DNA of 64,000 nt from Bacillus sp. X1(2014) (lineage in GTDB: Bacteria; Bacillota; Bacilli; Bacillales_B; DSM-18226), in assembly GCF_007678255.1 (NCBI RefSeq), contig NZ_VEED01000012.1:1-64000 (forward strand), in the 5' to 3' direction. Position numbers and translations under genes: made by a program. Within the stretch, counting starts at the first letter, position 1. Each line of letters starts with the position of its first letter. The notes under the pieces are model-generated. The model made no database searches. It was not told where the DNA came from and was given only the letters and a program-made list of their open reading frames with translations. This document shows positions 52,466 through 61,200 of the stretch, piece by piece.

Positions 52466-52594
52466 ATTAGAGCTCAGGAACCGGTACCATGGGCTCTTAT
52501 ACGGATTCTTAGTGACCAATTCACACCATAAGAACCGGTTCCACAAGCGCTTATACGGTCTCTTAGTGAGCGATTGAAGCGCGGGAACCGTTCA
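52466..52594. repeat. Tandem repeat array C, 53-54 bp period, about 2.5 copies
   Basis: GAACCGG recurs at 52478 and 52532 and GAACCG at 52585, each copy followed by a GCTCTTATACGG- and TTAGTGA-like stretch and a CGATTGAAGCGC-like stretch. It occupies most of the 219-bp space between two GH68 genes. Confidence 0.75.
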
Positions 52595-52604
52595 AATCAT
52601 TTCC

Positions 52605-53945
52605 TTATTGTTTTATCCAGCCAGGTGATAACTCTTTTGCGATTTTTGTTGCATCACCTTTGATTGATAGCTGTATCGTAGGAGCCAACGTGCCTCCAAA
52701 ATGGCTAAATTGGAATTCTGGTGATTGGTTTCCAACATCCCCAATGGACATGTTGCCCAAATCGCCAAAATGAGCAAACCCGACAACATTTAAGTTAGGA
52801 AGTACAAGCCATGAATACGCTTGGTACGGATTTCCCGGAGGATTAGCTAAAACCAAACCACTTTCATTCAGCGGCTTATACCCGCCAATTAAGGTATCGG
52901 AAACAAACCCGTACATCCCTTCAGGTCCTTGCAGCCCCTCAGCATATTTATTGATATGGCTGTCCGTAAATAGATAATATTTTTTATCCTTTACCACAAT
53001 ATGCGGTCGTTCCAATTCTTCGTTTACATAATTTGCTTCCAACAGTGGCGGCAGCATTTTAAGATTGGAAGGATTACCATCAACTACCTCGGCGATACCG
53101 ATGTTCCCATTTGCATGAACAGCTCCTGCTGGGACAGGGTTCTTGCTGGTATATTCGGAACTTCCGGCAAACTCTTGTTTAAATGTGCGATTTCCCACGG
53201 TGCCGCCTGAATTTCCTTCAAATAAAATATATTCTTTTCCAGTTTTCGGGTCTTTAAACCACATCGGATCACGGAAAGCGTAGCCGCCGCCTTCACCTTG
53301 CTGAGCTTGTTCCTTTGTCTGATAATATTTGCCATCCGGCTCTAAAATAATTTTGTGTTTACCCCAATTTGCAAAATGAACTCCATCGCTATCCGCAATT
53401 ATATCTCCGGTTGCCTCTGCAATGCGTTGCTCAAATGTCAAGCGCTCTTCACCTCTATGCCCGGTTGCTGTATAGAACGCGTGAATTTTCCCATTATCCA
53501 TCATGGCAGATCCAGCCCATTCACGAGAACCCAATGATGCTCCTTCTGGAAAAAGTGTCCCTCCAAGGGTCCAATCCTTGCCATTTTTCGAGTAAAAATA
53601 GCGGATGGTTGCAATGTCATGCACCTTTCCAGGCAGCACATTACTTGGAGCCGATAGGGCAAAAATCACTTTCCAGCCTTTTACGGAAGCGATATTTCCA
53701 TCGCGGTCCAACAGAGGCCATGTGTCCCAAATGTGATAACCTGGTGCCAATTTATCCAGCTTGCTTATATCCGTATAAGGCAAGGTATTATCTTGATTCA
53801 GTTCGATTTTTGACACCTGTTCCCGTGTCCAATTTGTCGTTTGCCCCGCTTCTTCCGCTTTTACAGTAAGTCCGGAAAAACTTGAGGCAACAACACTAGC
53901 TGCTAGCACGATGGCAGATACGGCTTTCTTACTTATAATGGTCAT
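52605..53945 (-). CDS. GH68 fructosyltransferase (levansucrase type), gene 2
   Basis: A 446-residue secreted GH68 enzyme with a signal peptide of about 30 residues (ends V-K-A). Catalytic residues: Asp74 in W-D-T-W-P-L-L, Asp226 in F-R-D-P, Glu312 in E-L-E-R-P. The sugar-binding R-E-W-A-G-S and the late N-P-Y-Q-A-Y-S-W-L-V-L-P are present. It follows gene 3 by 26 bp with AGGAG in the gap, so those two are probably one transcript controlled by the RAT leader. It is about as similar to gene 1 as to other family members and likely arose by duplication. Confidence 0.92.
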   Translation of the reverse strand: MTIISKKAVSAIVLAASVVASSFSGLTVKAEEAGQTTNWTREQVSKIELNQDNTLPYTDISKLDKLAPGYHIWDTWPLLDRDGNIASVKGWKVIFALSAPSNVLPGKVHDIATIRYFYSKNGKDWTLGGTLFPEGASLGSREWAGSAMMDNGKIHAFYTATGHRGEERLTFEQRIAEATGDIIADSDGVHFANWGKHKIILEPDGKYYQTKEQAQQGEGGGYAFRDPMWFKDPKTGKEYILFEGNSGGTVGNRTFKQEFAGSSEYTSKNPVPAGAVHANGNIGIAEVVDGNPSNLKMLPPLLEANYVNEELERPHIVVKDKKYYLFTDSHINKYAEGLQGPEGMYGFVSDTLIGGYKPLNESGLVLANPPGNPYQAYSWLVLPNLNVVGFAHFGDLGNMSIGDVGNQSPEFQFSHFGGTLAPTIQLSIKGDATKIAKELSPGWIKQ

Positions 53946-53971
53946 CCTGCTTTCTCCTCTTCCAGTTATTA

Positions 53972-55303
53972 TTATCGATTTGCCCCGAATGGTTTTATTT
54001 CGCCGGCTTTACCTTCTTTTACAACTTCAGATTTCTCACCATTCAACTTCAATTTTAGAGTAGGAGCGAATGTACCGCCAAATTTCACATTTCCGTTCTC
54101 ATCCTTCGGCTCGTTAATGAAACTGATTACCTGTTGGTCTGGAAGGACCATCCAAGAATAAGCTTGATAAGGGTTTTCCTTCGGATTCGCAATAACAAGG
54201 CCACTTTCGTTCATTGGTTTATGGCTGCCGAACAGTCCTTTGCCAACAAATCCATAGACACCATCAGGACCAGTCAAGCCAGGAGCATACGTAAATGTAT
54301 GGCTGATGGTAAATAGATAATAATCGTCTCCATTTACGACAACGTGCGGACGTTCCATCTGATGATTGGTTCCAACCGACTCAAGCAATGGAGGGAGAAG
54401 CTTCAATTTGGTTACGTCCTTGTCAAGTACTTCTGCGATTCCGATATTACCGTTATACAATTCGGCTCCTTGAGGAACGGAATGGGTTTTACGGTATTCT
54501 TCATCCCCGATATTTTCCGGTTTGAGAAAGTCCCTATCGCTTCCAGCTTGTCCTTCAAAGATAATATATTCTTTGCCTGTATTCGGATCCTGGAAGAAGA
54601 ATGGATCACGGAATGCCGTAATGATTGGACTATTTGCTTGTGCAAGAGTTTCGTAATATTTTCCATCTGCTTCTAGAATAACTTGATGTTTTCCTTCATT
54701 GGTCAGATGAACTCCGTTTTTATCGGTATGAATATCAAAGGTTGTTTTGGCAATCCGCTGTACGGCCCTTTTATCCCATCCATTATTATCCCAATTATCC
54801 TTTTCACCCGTTGCTGTATAGAATAAATGCACTTTTCCATTGTCATCAAGCATCGCTGTACCGGCCCATTGCATATGACCAAGGGCTTTATTATAGTCGT
54901 AAGGGATTCCTGCATATGTCCAATCCTTGCCGTTTTTTGAGTAGAACATGCCAATTCTTGCTTCCGTATGGCGTTCACCCCATCCTAATGAACGCGGCGC
55001 GACTAATGCAAAAGCCACTCGGTAGCCATTTACAATCGCCATTGAACCGTCTCTGTTTTGCAGCGGCCATGTATCCCATACCCATTGATCCGGTGCTACT
55101 AGATCAAAATCAAGATCAATTTTCGGCGCTGTTGTTTTATCAGTAGGACTTACTTTTTCTGCTTGCTGACGAGACCAGATCGATGTGTAGTCTGAACTTA
55201 ATTCCGCTGCAAATGCAGGTGTTACCGCCAGGCAATTGGCAGCAACAACGGCTGTCAATACCAGCTTTTTCAATTTCGATTTTTTTCGATTTTTTCTTTC
55301 CAT
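53972..55303 (-). CDS. GH68 fructosyltransferase (levansucrase type), gene 3, RAT-controlled
   Basis: A 443-residue secreted GH68 enzyme with signal peptide about 1-32. Residues Asp77 (W-D-T-W-P-L-Q), Asp233 (F-R-D-P) and Glu318 (Q-M-E-R-P) are the triad. The G-P-D-G-V-Y-G-F-V block and N-E-S-G-L-V-I match Gram-negative levansucrases closely as recalled. It is the first gene after the RAT/terminator leader (55394-55492), so expression depends on the antiterminator. The second ATG (55303) was preferred because GGAGG lies ten bases upstream; the first has a weak ribosome site. The leader resembles that of B. subtilis sacB although the enzyme itself differs from SacB. Confidence 0.92.
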   Translation of the reverse strand: MERKNRKKSKLKKLVLTAVVAANCLAVTPAFAAELSSDYTSIWSRQQAEKVSPTDKTTAPKIDLDFDLVAPDQWVWDTWPLQNRDGSMAIVNGYRVAFALVAPRSLGWGERHTEARIGMFYSKNGKDWTYAGIPYDYNKALGHMQWAGTAMLDDNGKVHLFYTATGEKDNWDNNGWDKRAVQRIAKTTFDIHTDKNGVHLTNEGKHQVILEADGKYYETLAQANSPIITAFRDPFFFQDPNTGKEYIIFEGQAGSDRDFLKPENIGDEEYRKTHSVPQGAELYNGNIGIAEVLDKDVTKLKLLPPLLESVGTNHQMERPHVVVNGDDYYLFTISHTFTYAPGLTGPDGVYGFVGKGLFGSHKPMNESGLVIANPKENPYQAYSWMVLPDQQVISFINEPKDENGNVKFGGTFAPTLKLKLNGEKSEVVKEGKAGEIKPFGANR

Positions 55304-55393
55304 TTCCCCATATTCCTCCATTTTCCGCGGTTAACTGTTTCTTTTAAGAATTTTTCGACTTGTCAATCTAGTTAAAATATTCTTTAAGAGAAC

Positions 55394-55492
55394 AAAAAAA
55401 GACCTAAAATGTACAAGGAGATGTCTACCAAAAAAGGTACACTTCGCCCTTCATACACTTTAGGTCTTGCCTGCTTTACCAGTCACAATCCC
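55394..55492 (-). promoter_or_regulatory. RAT antiterminator plus intrinsic terminator leader
   Basis: On the minus strand the RAT reads GGGATTGTGACTGGTAAAGC followed by AGGCAAGACC (about 55463-55492) and overlaps the ascending arm of a terminator (AAGACCTAAA...). The descending arm TTTTAGGTCTT ends in T7 (55394-55400). Order and sequence closely follow the B. subtilis sacB leader as recalled. It controls GH68 gene 3 and probably gene 2. Confidence 0.92.
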
Positions 55493-55515
55493 GCATAATT
55501 TTGTTTACAGGGAAC

Positions 55516-55544
55516 ATTATATTCTGTTCGACAATTTCCTACAA
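55516..55544 (-). promoter_or_regulatory. Sigma-A promoter of the GH68 gene 3 transcript
   Basis: TTGTAG (55539-55544, minus strand) and a perfect TATAAT (55516-55521) are 17 bp apart. The transcript would begin near 55509, about 17 bases before the RAT. Confidence 0.75.
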
Positions 55545-55637
55545 TAGGATAATTTACTCTTAATTCCATCTGGATTTACTAGTTATATTTTCATATGTGC
55601 TGATTCAAAACTTATTAGAACAAGTAATACAGCAGGG

Positions 55638-58034
55638 CTAATCTTTCTCTCCTTCGATTGCCGTATCCATACTCCATGCCTTCATCGAGCGGACAAACGG
55701 CTCTCCATCCACTCCAAATACTTCAAGTCCTTTTGATTGGTCCAAGGATGGAAAAACACGGGAAGAAATGCTTTTTTCATTATTGAAGTATGCTTCCACA
55801 ATCGATTTATCAACAAATAGGTGTGCCCTTAAGATATGGTCTGGAAGGTTTAGTGCCCCTCCTTGAATCCCCTTTTCAATATCAGGATTTATACTTGACC
55901 GCTGACGGTCAATCTGAATGGTTTTCCGTTCCTTATCATAAAAAATAGTCGTTTCTTCCTGTTCATTTGGGGCTTTTAATAGTTTTAACCCGGCAGCTTT
56001 CGTATTGGAAACATCGATTTCCAACTCGATTTCGAATTGATTGCTTTGGATTTTTCGAAGCTGTTTATTGGCTTCCGCCATTGATACATTTTCAACGGAT
56101 ATCAGTTCTTTGCTTCGAAGTGACTGAACCTCTTCAATCGGACGGATTCCAAGATCATGCTCATCATTTAAATAGATTTCAAGCGGCAGGCCGGCCCCAT
56201 GTGCCCACCCTGATTGGTATTTTTCCCTTTCCGAACGTCTGTCTTGCAAAATGCTTGTTACAATGGTGCGGCCTTGCCCATCTATAAAACCTTGTGCTCC
56301 GGTAAAATGTTCACCATAATCAAACAGTTTAGGCTCCTCGTGGTCAGGAATAAATTCCAGCCTTCCTGGGTCCCATGTCCCAATCCAATAAAACGTATTG
56401 CGGGCAGCATCAGGGCTGGGGGACATAAAATAAGGACTAATCATGAAAACATATTTTTGTTCACCCGTCTCCTTGTTTTTAATCGGTACTAAAGATGGCA
56501 ATTCCCATACATCTCCCGTACGCGGGTATTTCACTTTATCCCCAATTATCAATGGTTTTTCATACTTCCAGTGTTCAAGGTCTTCTGAGGTATAGAGTAA
56601 AGCGGTCCCGCCTGCCTCGTTTATCCCCGAGCCGACAAGCTGGTACCATTTGTCTCCCTCTTTCCATACATATGGATCACGAAATTGGCCAAAGATCACC
56701 TTTCCTTTTGGTGTTTCGATATTTTCAGCTTGTACGGTTACAGGGGCTGGATTCATGTTCCAATGATTTAAGTTGACATCAGTTGCATCTTCTTGCCGTG
56801 CCATACCAGTCATTTGATTCGGATTCATTTCGTCGTTCCCCGCTGTGAAAAATAGCACTGGCACCCCATTTTTGTCATAGGTTGCACTACCGGACCACAC
56901 TCCATCCCTGGCTGCCGTTCCCTCTGTTGGACTTAACGCAATGGGGCGATCTTCCCAATGAATCATGTCTGTACTTGTGGCATGTCCCCAATGAATTTGA
57001 TGCCAAAAAGGACCAGCTGGATTAAACTGATAAAATAAATGGTATTTTCCGTTATAGTATATCGGTGCATGTGGTTCATTCATCCAATGCTGGGGAGCAG
57101 TAAAATGATAATTCGGGCGGTAGCGGTCTCCTTTATAAACCGTCCGATCGAATGACGTATCCGGTATCGGCAGTTTATGGTTCCAGCCGTTAATGGCTTC
57201 TTCATAGTGTCGTTTAATTGATTCATTACTAAATGCTTTGTTGTATAGGGAAACATTGTCCATTAATCCATCAAACATATTAACTTGGAAAACCTCAGAC
57301 ACAGCGACTGCCTGATTATGTTTTCCAACAAGTAACGGCGTATGAGCTGCTGGTGTAAACTCACTATTCGGAGGTACTGCTTTTTCTTGAATAAGTACAC
57401 CGTTTAAATAAAGTGAGACTTTAGTTGTTTCTTTATCAAATTGTGCAACAACATGAGACCATTGATCTTTCGGCAAAATGTTCCCTTCTGGCGACCAAAT
57501 TTCCTGCCATTCCCCGTTTATGGCAAGCTGAAACGTGAGATATCCATGCCGTCCCATTCCGAGCATAAATCCCTGTTTATTTCCTTTATCCTGTTGATTG
57601 ATAATCACGGAGGGCTGTCCATTGTCGCCCCATTCATAGGCTCTCGGGGCAACCCATGCTTCAATGGAAAAAGACCCAGCTGGGTTATGAACCTTTTCTG
57701 AAGGAATTTCCAGCCAATTGGAATATCCATCAAATAATAATGCTTTACCGCTAATGCCGGTTTTCCATTCCGGATCTGATGTTAATGCATAATGAATAAC
57801 ATACGACACAGATTGAGCATGATCACGAGTGACGTTACCATCCCCTTCATCAAATCCCCACTGATGGAGAGCACGATTACTAATCACCAGGTCTAAAGGT
57901 TGACCCTTCTTTTGGTTGATATTGGTTGTTTCTAATCTGGTATTCACCTGTTTTTTGATTAAAACTCCTGTAATCGTCAGGAAGCATACTGCTAAAACAA
58001 GCAGCCGCCTCCATATAATCCTCTTCTTTTTCAT
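55638..58034 (-). CDS. LamG-GH32 fructan-acting enzyme with Glu at the nucleophile position
   Basis: A 798-residue membrane-anchored or secreted protein. One N-terminal hydrophobic segment (about 8-27) without a clear cleavage site is followed by a LamG/concanavalin-type carbohydrate-binding domain (about 55-280), a GH32 beta-propeller (about 305-640) and a GH32 C-terminal beta-sandwich (about 640-790). The active-site blocks read W-M-N-E-P-H-A-P (Glu320 where GH32 normally has the Asp of W-M-N-D-P-N-G), F-R-D-P (Asp453) and W-E-L-P (Glu511). Likely acts on levan or inulin; exact reaction unknown. It is led by its own promoter and RAT leader and is homologous to the second half of the large neighbour. 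Confidence 0.85.
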   Translation of the reverse strand: MKKKRIIWRRLLVLAVCFLTITGVLIKKQVNTRLETTNINQKKGQPLDLVISNRALHQWGFDEGDGNVTRDHAQSVSYVIHYALTSDPEWKTGISGKALLFDGYSNWLEIPSEKVHNPAGSFSIEAWVAPRAYEWGDNGQPSVIINQQDKGNKQGFMLGMGRHGYLTFQLAINGEWQEIWSPEGNILPKDQWSHVVAQFDKETTKVSLYLNGVLIQEKAVPPNSEFTPAAHTPLLVGKHNQAVAVSEVFQVNMFDGLMDNVSLYNKAFSNESIKRHYEEAINGWNHKLPIPDTSFDRTVYKGDRYRPNYHFTAPQHWMNEPHAPIYYNGKYHLFYQFNPAGPFWHQIHWGHATSTDMIHWEDRPIALSPTEGTAARDGVWSGSATYDKNGVPVLFFTAGNDEMNPNQMTGMARQEDATDVNLNHWNMNPAPVTVQAENIETPKGKVIFGQFRDPYVWKEGDKWYQLVGSGINEAGGTALLYTSEDLEHWKYEKPLIIGDKVKYPRTGDVWELPSLVPIKNKETGEQKYVFMISPYFMSPSPDAARNTFYWIGTWDPGRLEFIPDHEEPKLFDYGEHFTGAQGFIDGQGRTIVTSILQDRRSEREKYQSGWAHGAGLPLEIYLNDEHDLGIRPIEEVQSLRSKELISVENVSMAEANKQLRKIQSNQFEIELEIDVSNTKAAGLKLLKAPNEQEETTIFYDKERKTIQIDRQRSSINPDIEKGIQGGALNLPDHILRAHLFVDKSIVEAYFNNEKSISSRVFPSLDQSKGLEVFGVDGEPFVRSMKAWSMDTAIEGEKD

Positions 58035-58078
58035 CTTAAAAACTCCTTATCTAGTACAGTGTATTCAATCTTAATAAC

Positions 58079-58173
58079 AAAAAAAGACCTAAAACGGGTA
58101 AGGACATATACACAAAGGTACCTTCTGTCCTTCACTCATTTTAGGTCTTGCCTGCCAACCAGTCGCAATCCTG
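58079..58173 (-). promoter_or_regulatory. Second RAT antiterminator plus terminator leader
   Basis: On the minus strand GGATTGCGACTGG and GGCAGGCAAGACC (about 58145-58172) form the RAT, which overlaps a terminator whose second arm TTTTAGGTCTT ends in T7 (58079-58085). It is homologous to the leader at 55394-55492 and precedes the LamG-GH32 gene by 44 bp. Confidence 0.9.
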
Positions 58174-58196
58174 CCTATTTTGAAATTTACATGATC

Positions 58197-58225
58197 ATTC
58201 TAGGTTAATTGCTCCTATCTATCAA
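58197..58225 (-). promoter_or_regulatory. Sigma-A promoter of the LamG-GH32 gene
   Basis: TTGATA (58220-58225, minus strand) and TAGAAT (58197-58202) are 17 bp apart. It lies between the stop of the large GH32 gene and the RAT leader. Confidence 0.75.
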
Positions 58226-58233
58226 GATACGAT

Positions 58234-61200
58234 TTACTTATTTATCGCCACAGGTACATTGACATCATCCACATTAATATGTCCCCATCCGCCCGTTTCA
58301 TAGTCTACAACTTTGATGTATAACTCTTCGCCAATATAATCCGAAGCATCCCAGTTAACTCTTCGATAGGCTTCCCAGTTACCACCTGTTTCCTTCATTA
58401 ACTCTTTGCCGTCTGAAGCTCTTACCAGCGCTAGATAAAGTCTGTCGATATTAGCTCCGCCGCCAATTAGGAAATCGATTTTTCCGTTTCCACCTAACAC
58501 AAAGTTCTCCGATTTTAACACTCCTGTCAATGAATCCCCGCCTTTTTCTCCATTAAAACCCCATAAATGGTGTCGTTCCTGGTCGATTCGGTCTGAGGCT
58601 TGGTTAAACGGTCCACCCCATCCCCAATCGTTTGCCTTGGAAACGTGTTCATTGCTAAAAGCTTTCCCTTCTACAACAGTCCATCCGGTTAAATCGCCGG
58701 TTTGGAAATCATGGTTTGGCAATTCTGTACTTTCTGAAATAGGATCTCCTCCGCCATTCAATTCAGGCCAATAGGCAGGAACCGTTTCCCCGTATGCGGA
58801 ACCCATTTCCCATACCTTCATCGACACCACTTTCGCCTTTCCGCCATTACTCCATAACTCAAGGCCCAGAGCATCGGAAAGGGTTGGATAAACACGTGAG
58901 GTGATACTTTTTTTGCCATTCGCATAGGCTTCTATCATGGACCGGTCCAGATACATATGAAGCTTGAGGTTCTCTTTTCCAATCTTAAGCTCTCCGCCCT
59001 GTATCCCTTTTTGGATATCCGGATCAAGACTCGATTTGTTTCGATCAATGTTTAGTGATTGTTTTTCAACATCAAAGAATAGTAATGTTTCTTCCTCGCC
59101 ATTTGCTGACTTTCTAGCTTTTAGCCCCACTTGTTTTGCAGAGGCTGGATTGATTTCCAGTTGAATTTCCAACAGATCACCTTTAACATTTGTTAATAAT
59201 TCATTGGCTTTATCTGTATTTTCATTCTTGATTGAAACAAGTTCCTTTTTCCTTAAGGAATCTAATTCGGAAATTGGTTTAATCCCTAATCCACCTTCTG
59301 AAGTTAATGAAAGCTCAAGCGGCAGCCCTGCATTATGAGCCCAGCCAGCATCGTAATGCTGCTGCTCCGTCCGGCGGTCCTGTGCAATACTAAAGAGAAT
59401 CGAACGTCCCTTTTCATCAACCATTCCGCTTGGTCCTGTAAAGTGTTCACCATAATCAAATTGTTTCGGTTCCTCGTGGTCAGGAACAAACTCTAATTTT
59501 TCTTTATCCCATGTTCCAATCCAATACCAAACATATTTGACATTGTGTGGACTGTACCCATCAAACCAAGGGTTGAAAAAGAAGATATATTTTTCAACGC
59601 CTTTTGCATCTTTACCTAATGGCAAGAACACTGGCAACTCCCAAACCTGGCCTGTTTTTGGGTTTTGCTTATAATTGCCGACAATCAGTGGCTTTTTGTA
59701 TTTCCAATCTTTCAGGTTCTTGGAGGTATAAAGAAGTGCCGTTCCCCCAGCACCTTTAATACCTGAACCAACGAGCTGGTACCATGTATCTCCATCTTTC
59801 CAAACATATGGATCACGGAATTGCCCGTACCATACCTCCCCTTCTTTTGCCAGGAGGTTGGGCTCTTGAATCGTAACTGGTTTCTCATACATGGACCATT
59901 CTTTCAAATCGGGGTCTTCAGGATCGTTACTCGTTGCCAGACCCGTCATTTGATTTGGAACCTTTTTATCATCACCTGCTGTAAAAAATAAAACCGGATT
60001 ACCATCCGCATCAATAGTTGACCCGCCTGACCAAACACCATCCGGCGCAATGGAGTTCCCATCAGGCGCAAGTGCTATCGGTGCATCTTTCCAATGAACC
60101 ATATCATCACTTACAGAATGTCCCCAATGTATTTGATGCCAATATGGGCCTTGCGGATTATTTTGATAGAATAAATGATATTTTCCATTATAGAAGAACG
60201 GTGCATGAGGCTCGTTCATCCAATGCTCTGGTGCGATAAAATGATATTGCGGGCGGTACCGATCGCCATCATAACGACTGCGGTCAGGTGTTAAATCAGG
60301 TATTGGAAGTTTATGATTCTCAAAACTATTTAAATAGGAATCATAATTCTCTTTAATTTTTTCTCCTGACAGAGAATTGTTATGCATTTTTAATTCGTCA
60401 ATCATTCCGTTAAACATATTGGCCGTGAAAGCTCCGTTAATCAGAGCAGCGCTATTATGCTTTCCGATTAATAAATCATTCGATGATGGGGTGATCATCC
60501 CTTTTGGTGTGACCGTCTCCCCGACCAATTCACCATTTAAATAAAGCTTCATTTTTTGCTCTGCCTTATCAAAGGTGGCCACAATATACGACCATTTATT
60601 TTTTTCGAGAGGTTTGTTTTCCGCTGCCCACACTTCTTTCCATTCACCGTTGATACTTGCCTGAAACGACCATTTCCCGTGTCGCCCCAATCCAAGGATA
60701 TAGCCTTCGCTTGCGGCTTTATTGTGTTGGTTTACGATTGCTGACATTTGGCCGAGATCGCCCCACTCATAAGACCTTGGTGCAACCCATGCTTCAATTG
60801 TGAGGGCATCCGTCGGCTTAATCACCTGGTCAGAAGGCCTCGTAATCCAAGTGGAATATCCGTCGAACAATAAAGCCTTGTTGCGGATTCCATCCCTCCA
60901 TAAAGGATCCGTCGATGGCTTGTATAAAGCCTTGGTAAACACATAGGAAATAGGATCTTCCGTTCCTCTTACGATGTCTTTTGTTTTGGTCCCACTGCCT
61001 TCATCCAACGACCAGTTGGCTATAATGCCAGTATTTTTCACATGAAAGTCATCTACATTAATATGTCCCCATCCTTCTTTTGACTGGTCAACCACTTTGA
61101 GGTATACTTTTTCCCCCAGGTAATTCGCTGCATCCCACTTGACCCGGGTATAAGCTTCGCTGTCCTTCCAATTGGTATTCGTCGCTTTGAGAAGTTCTTT

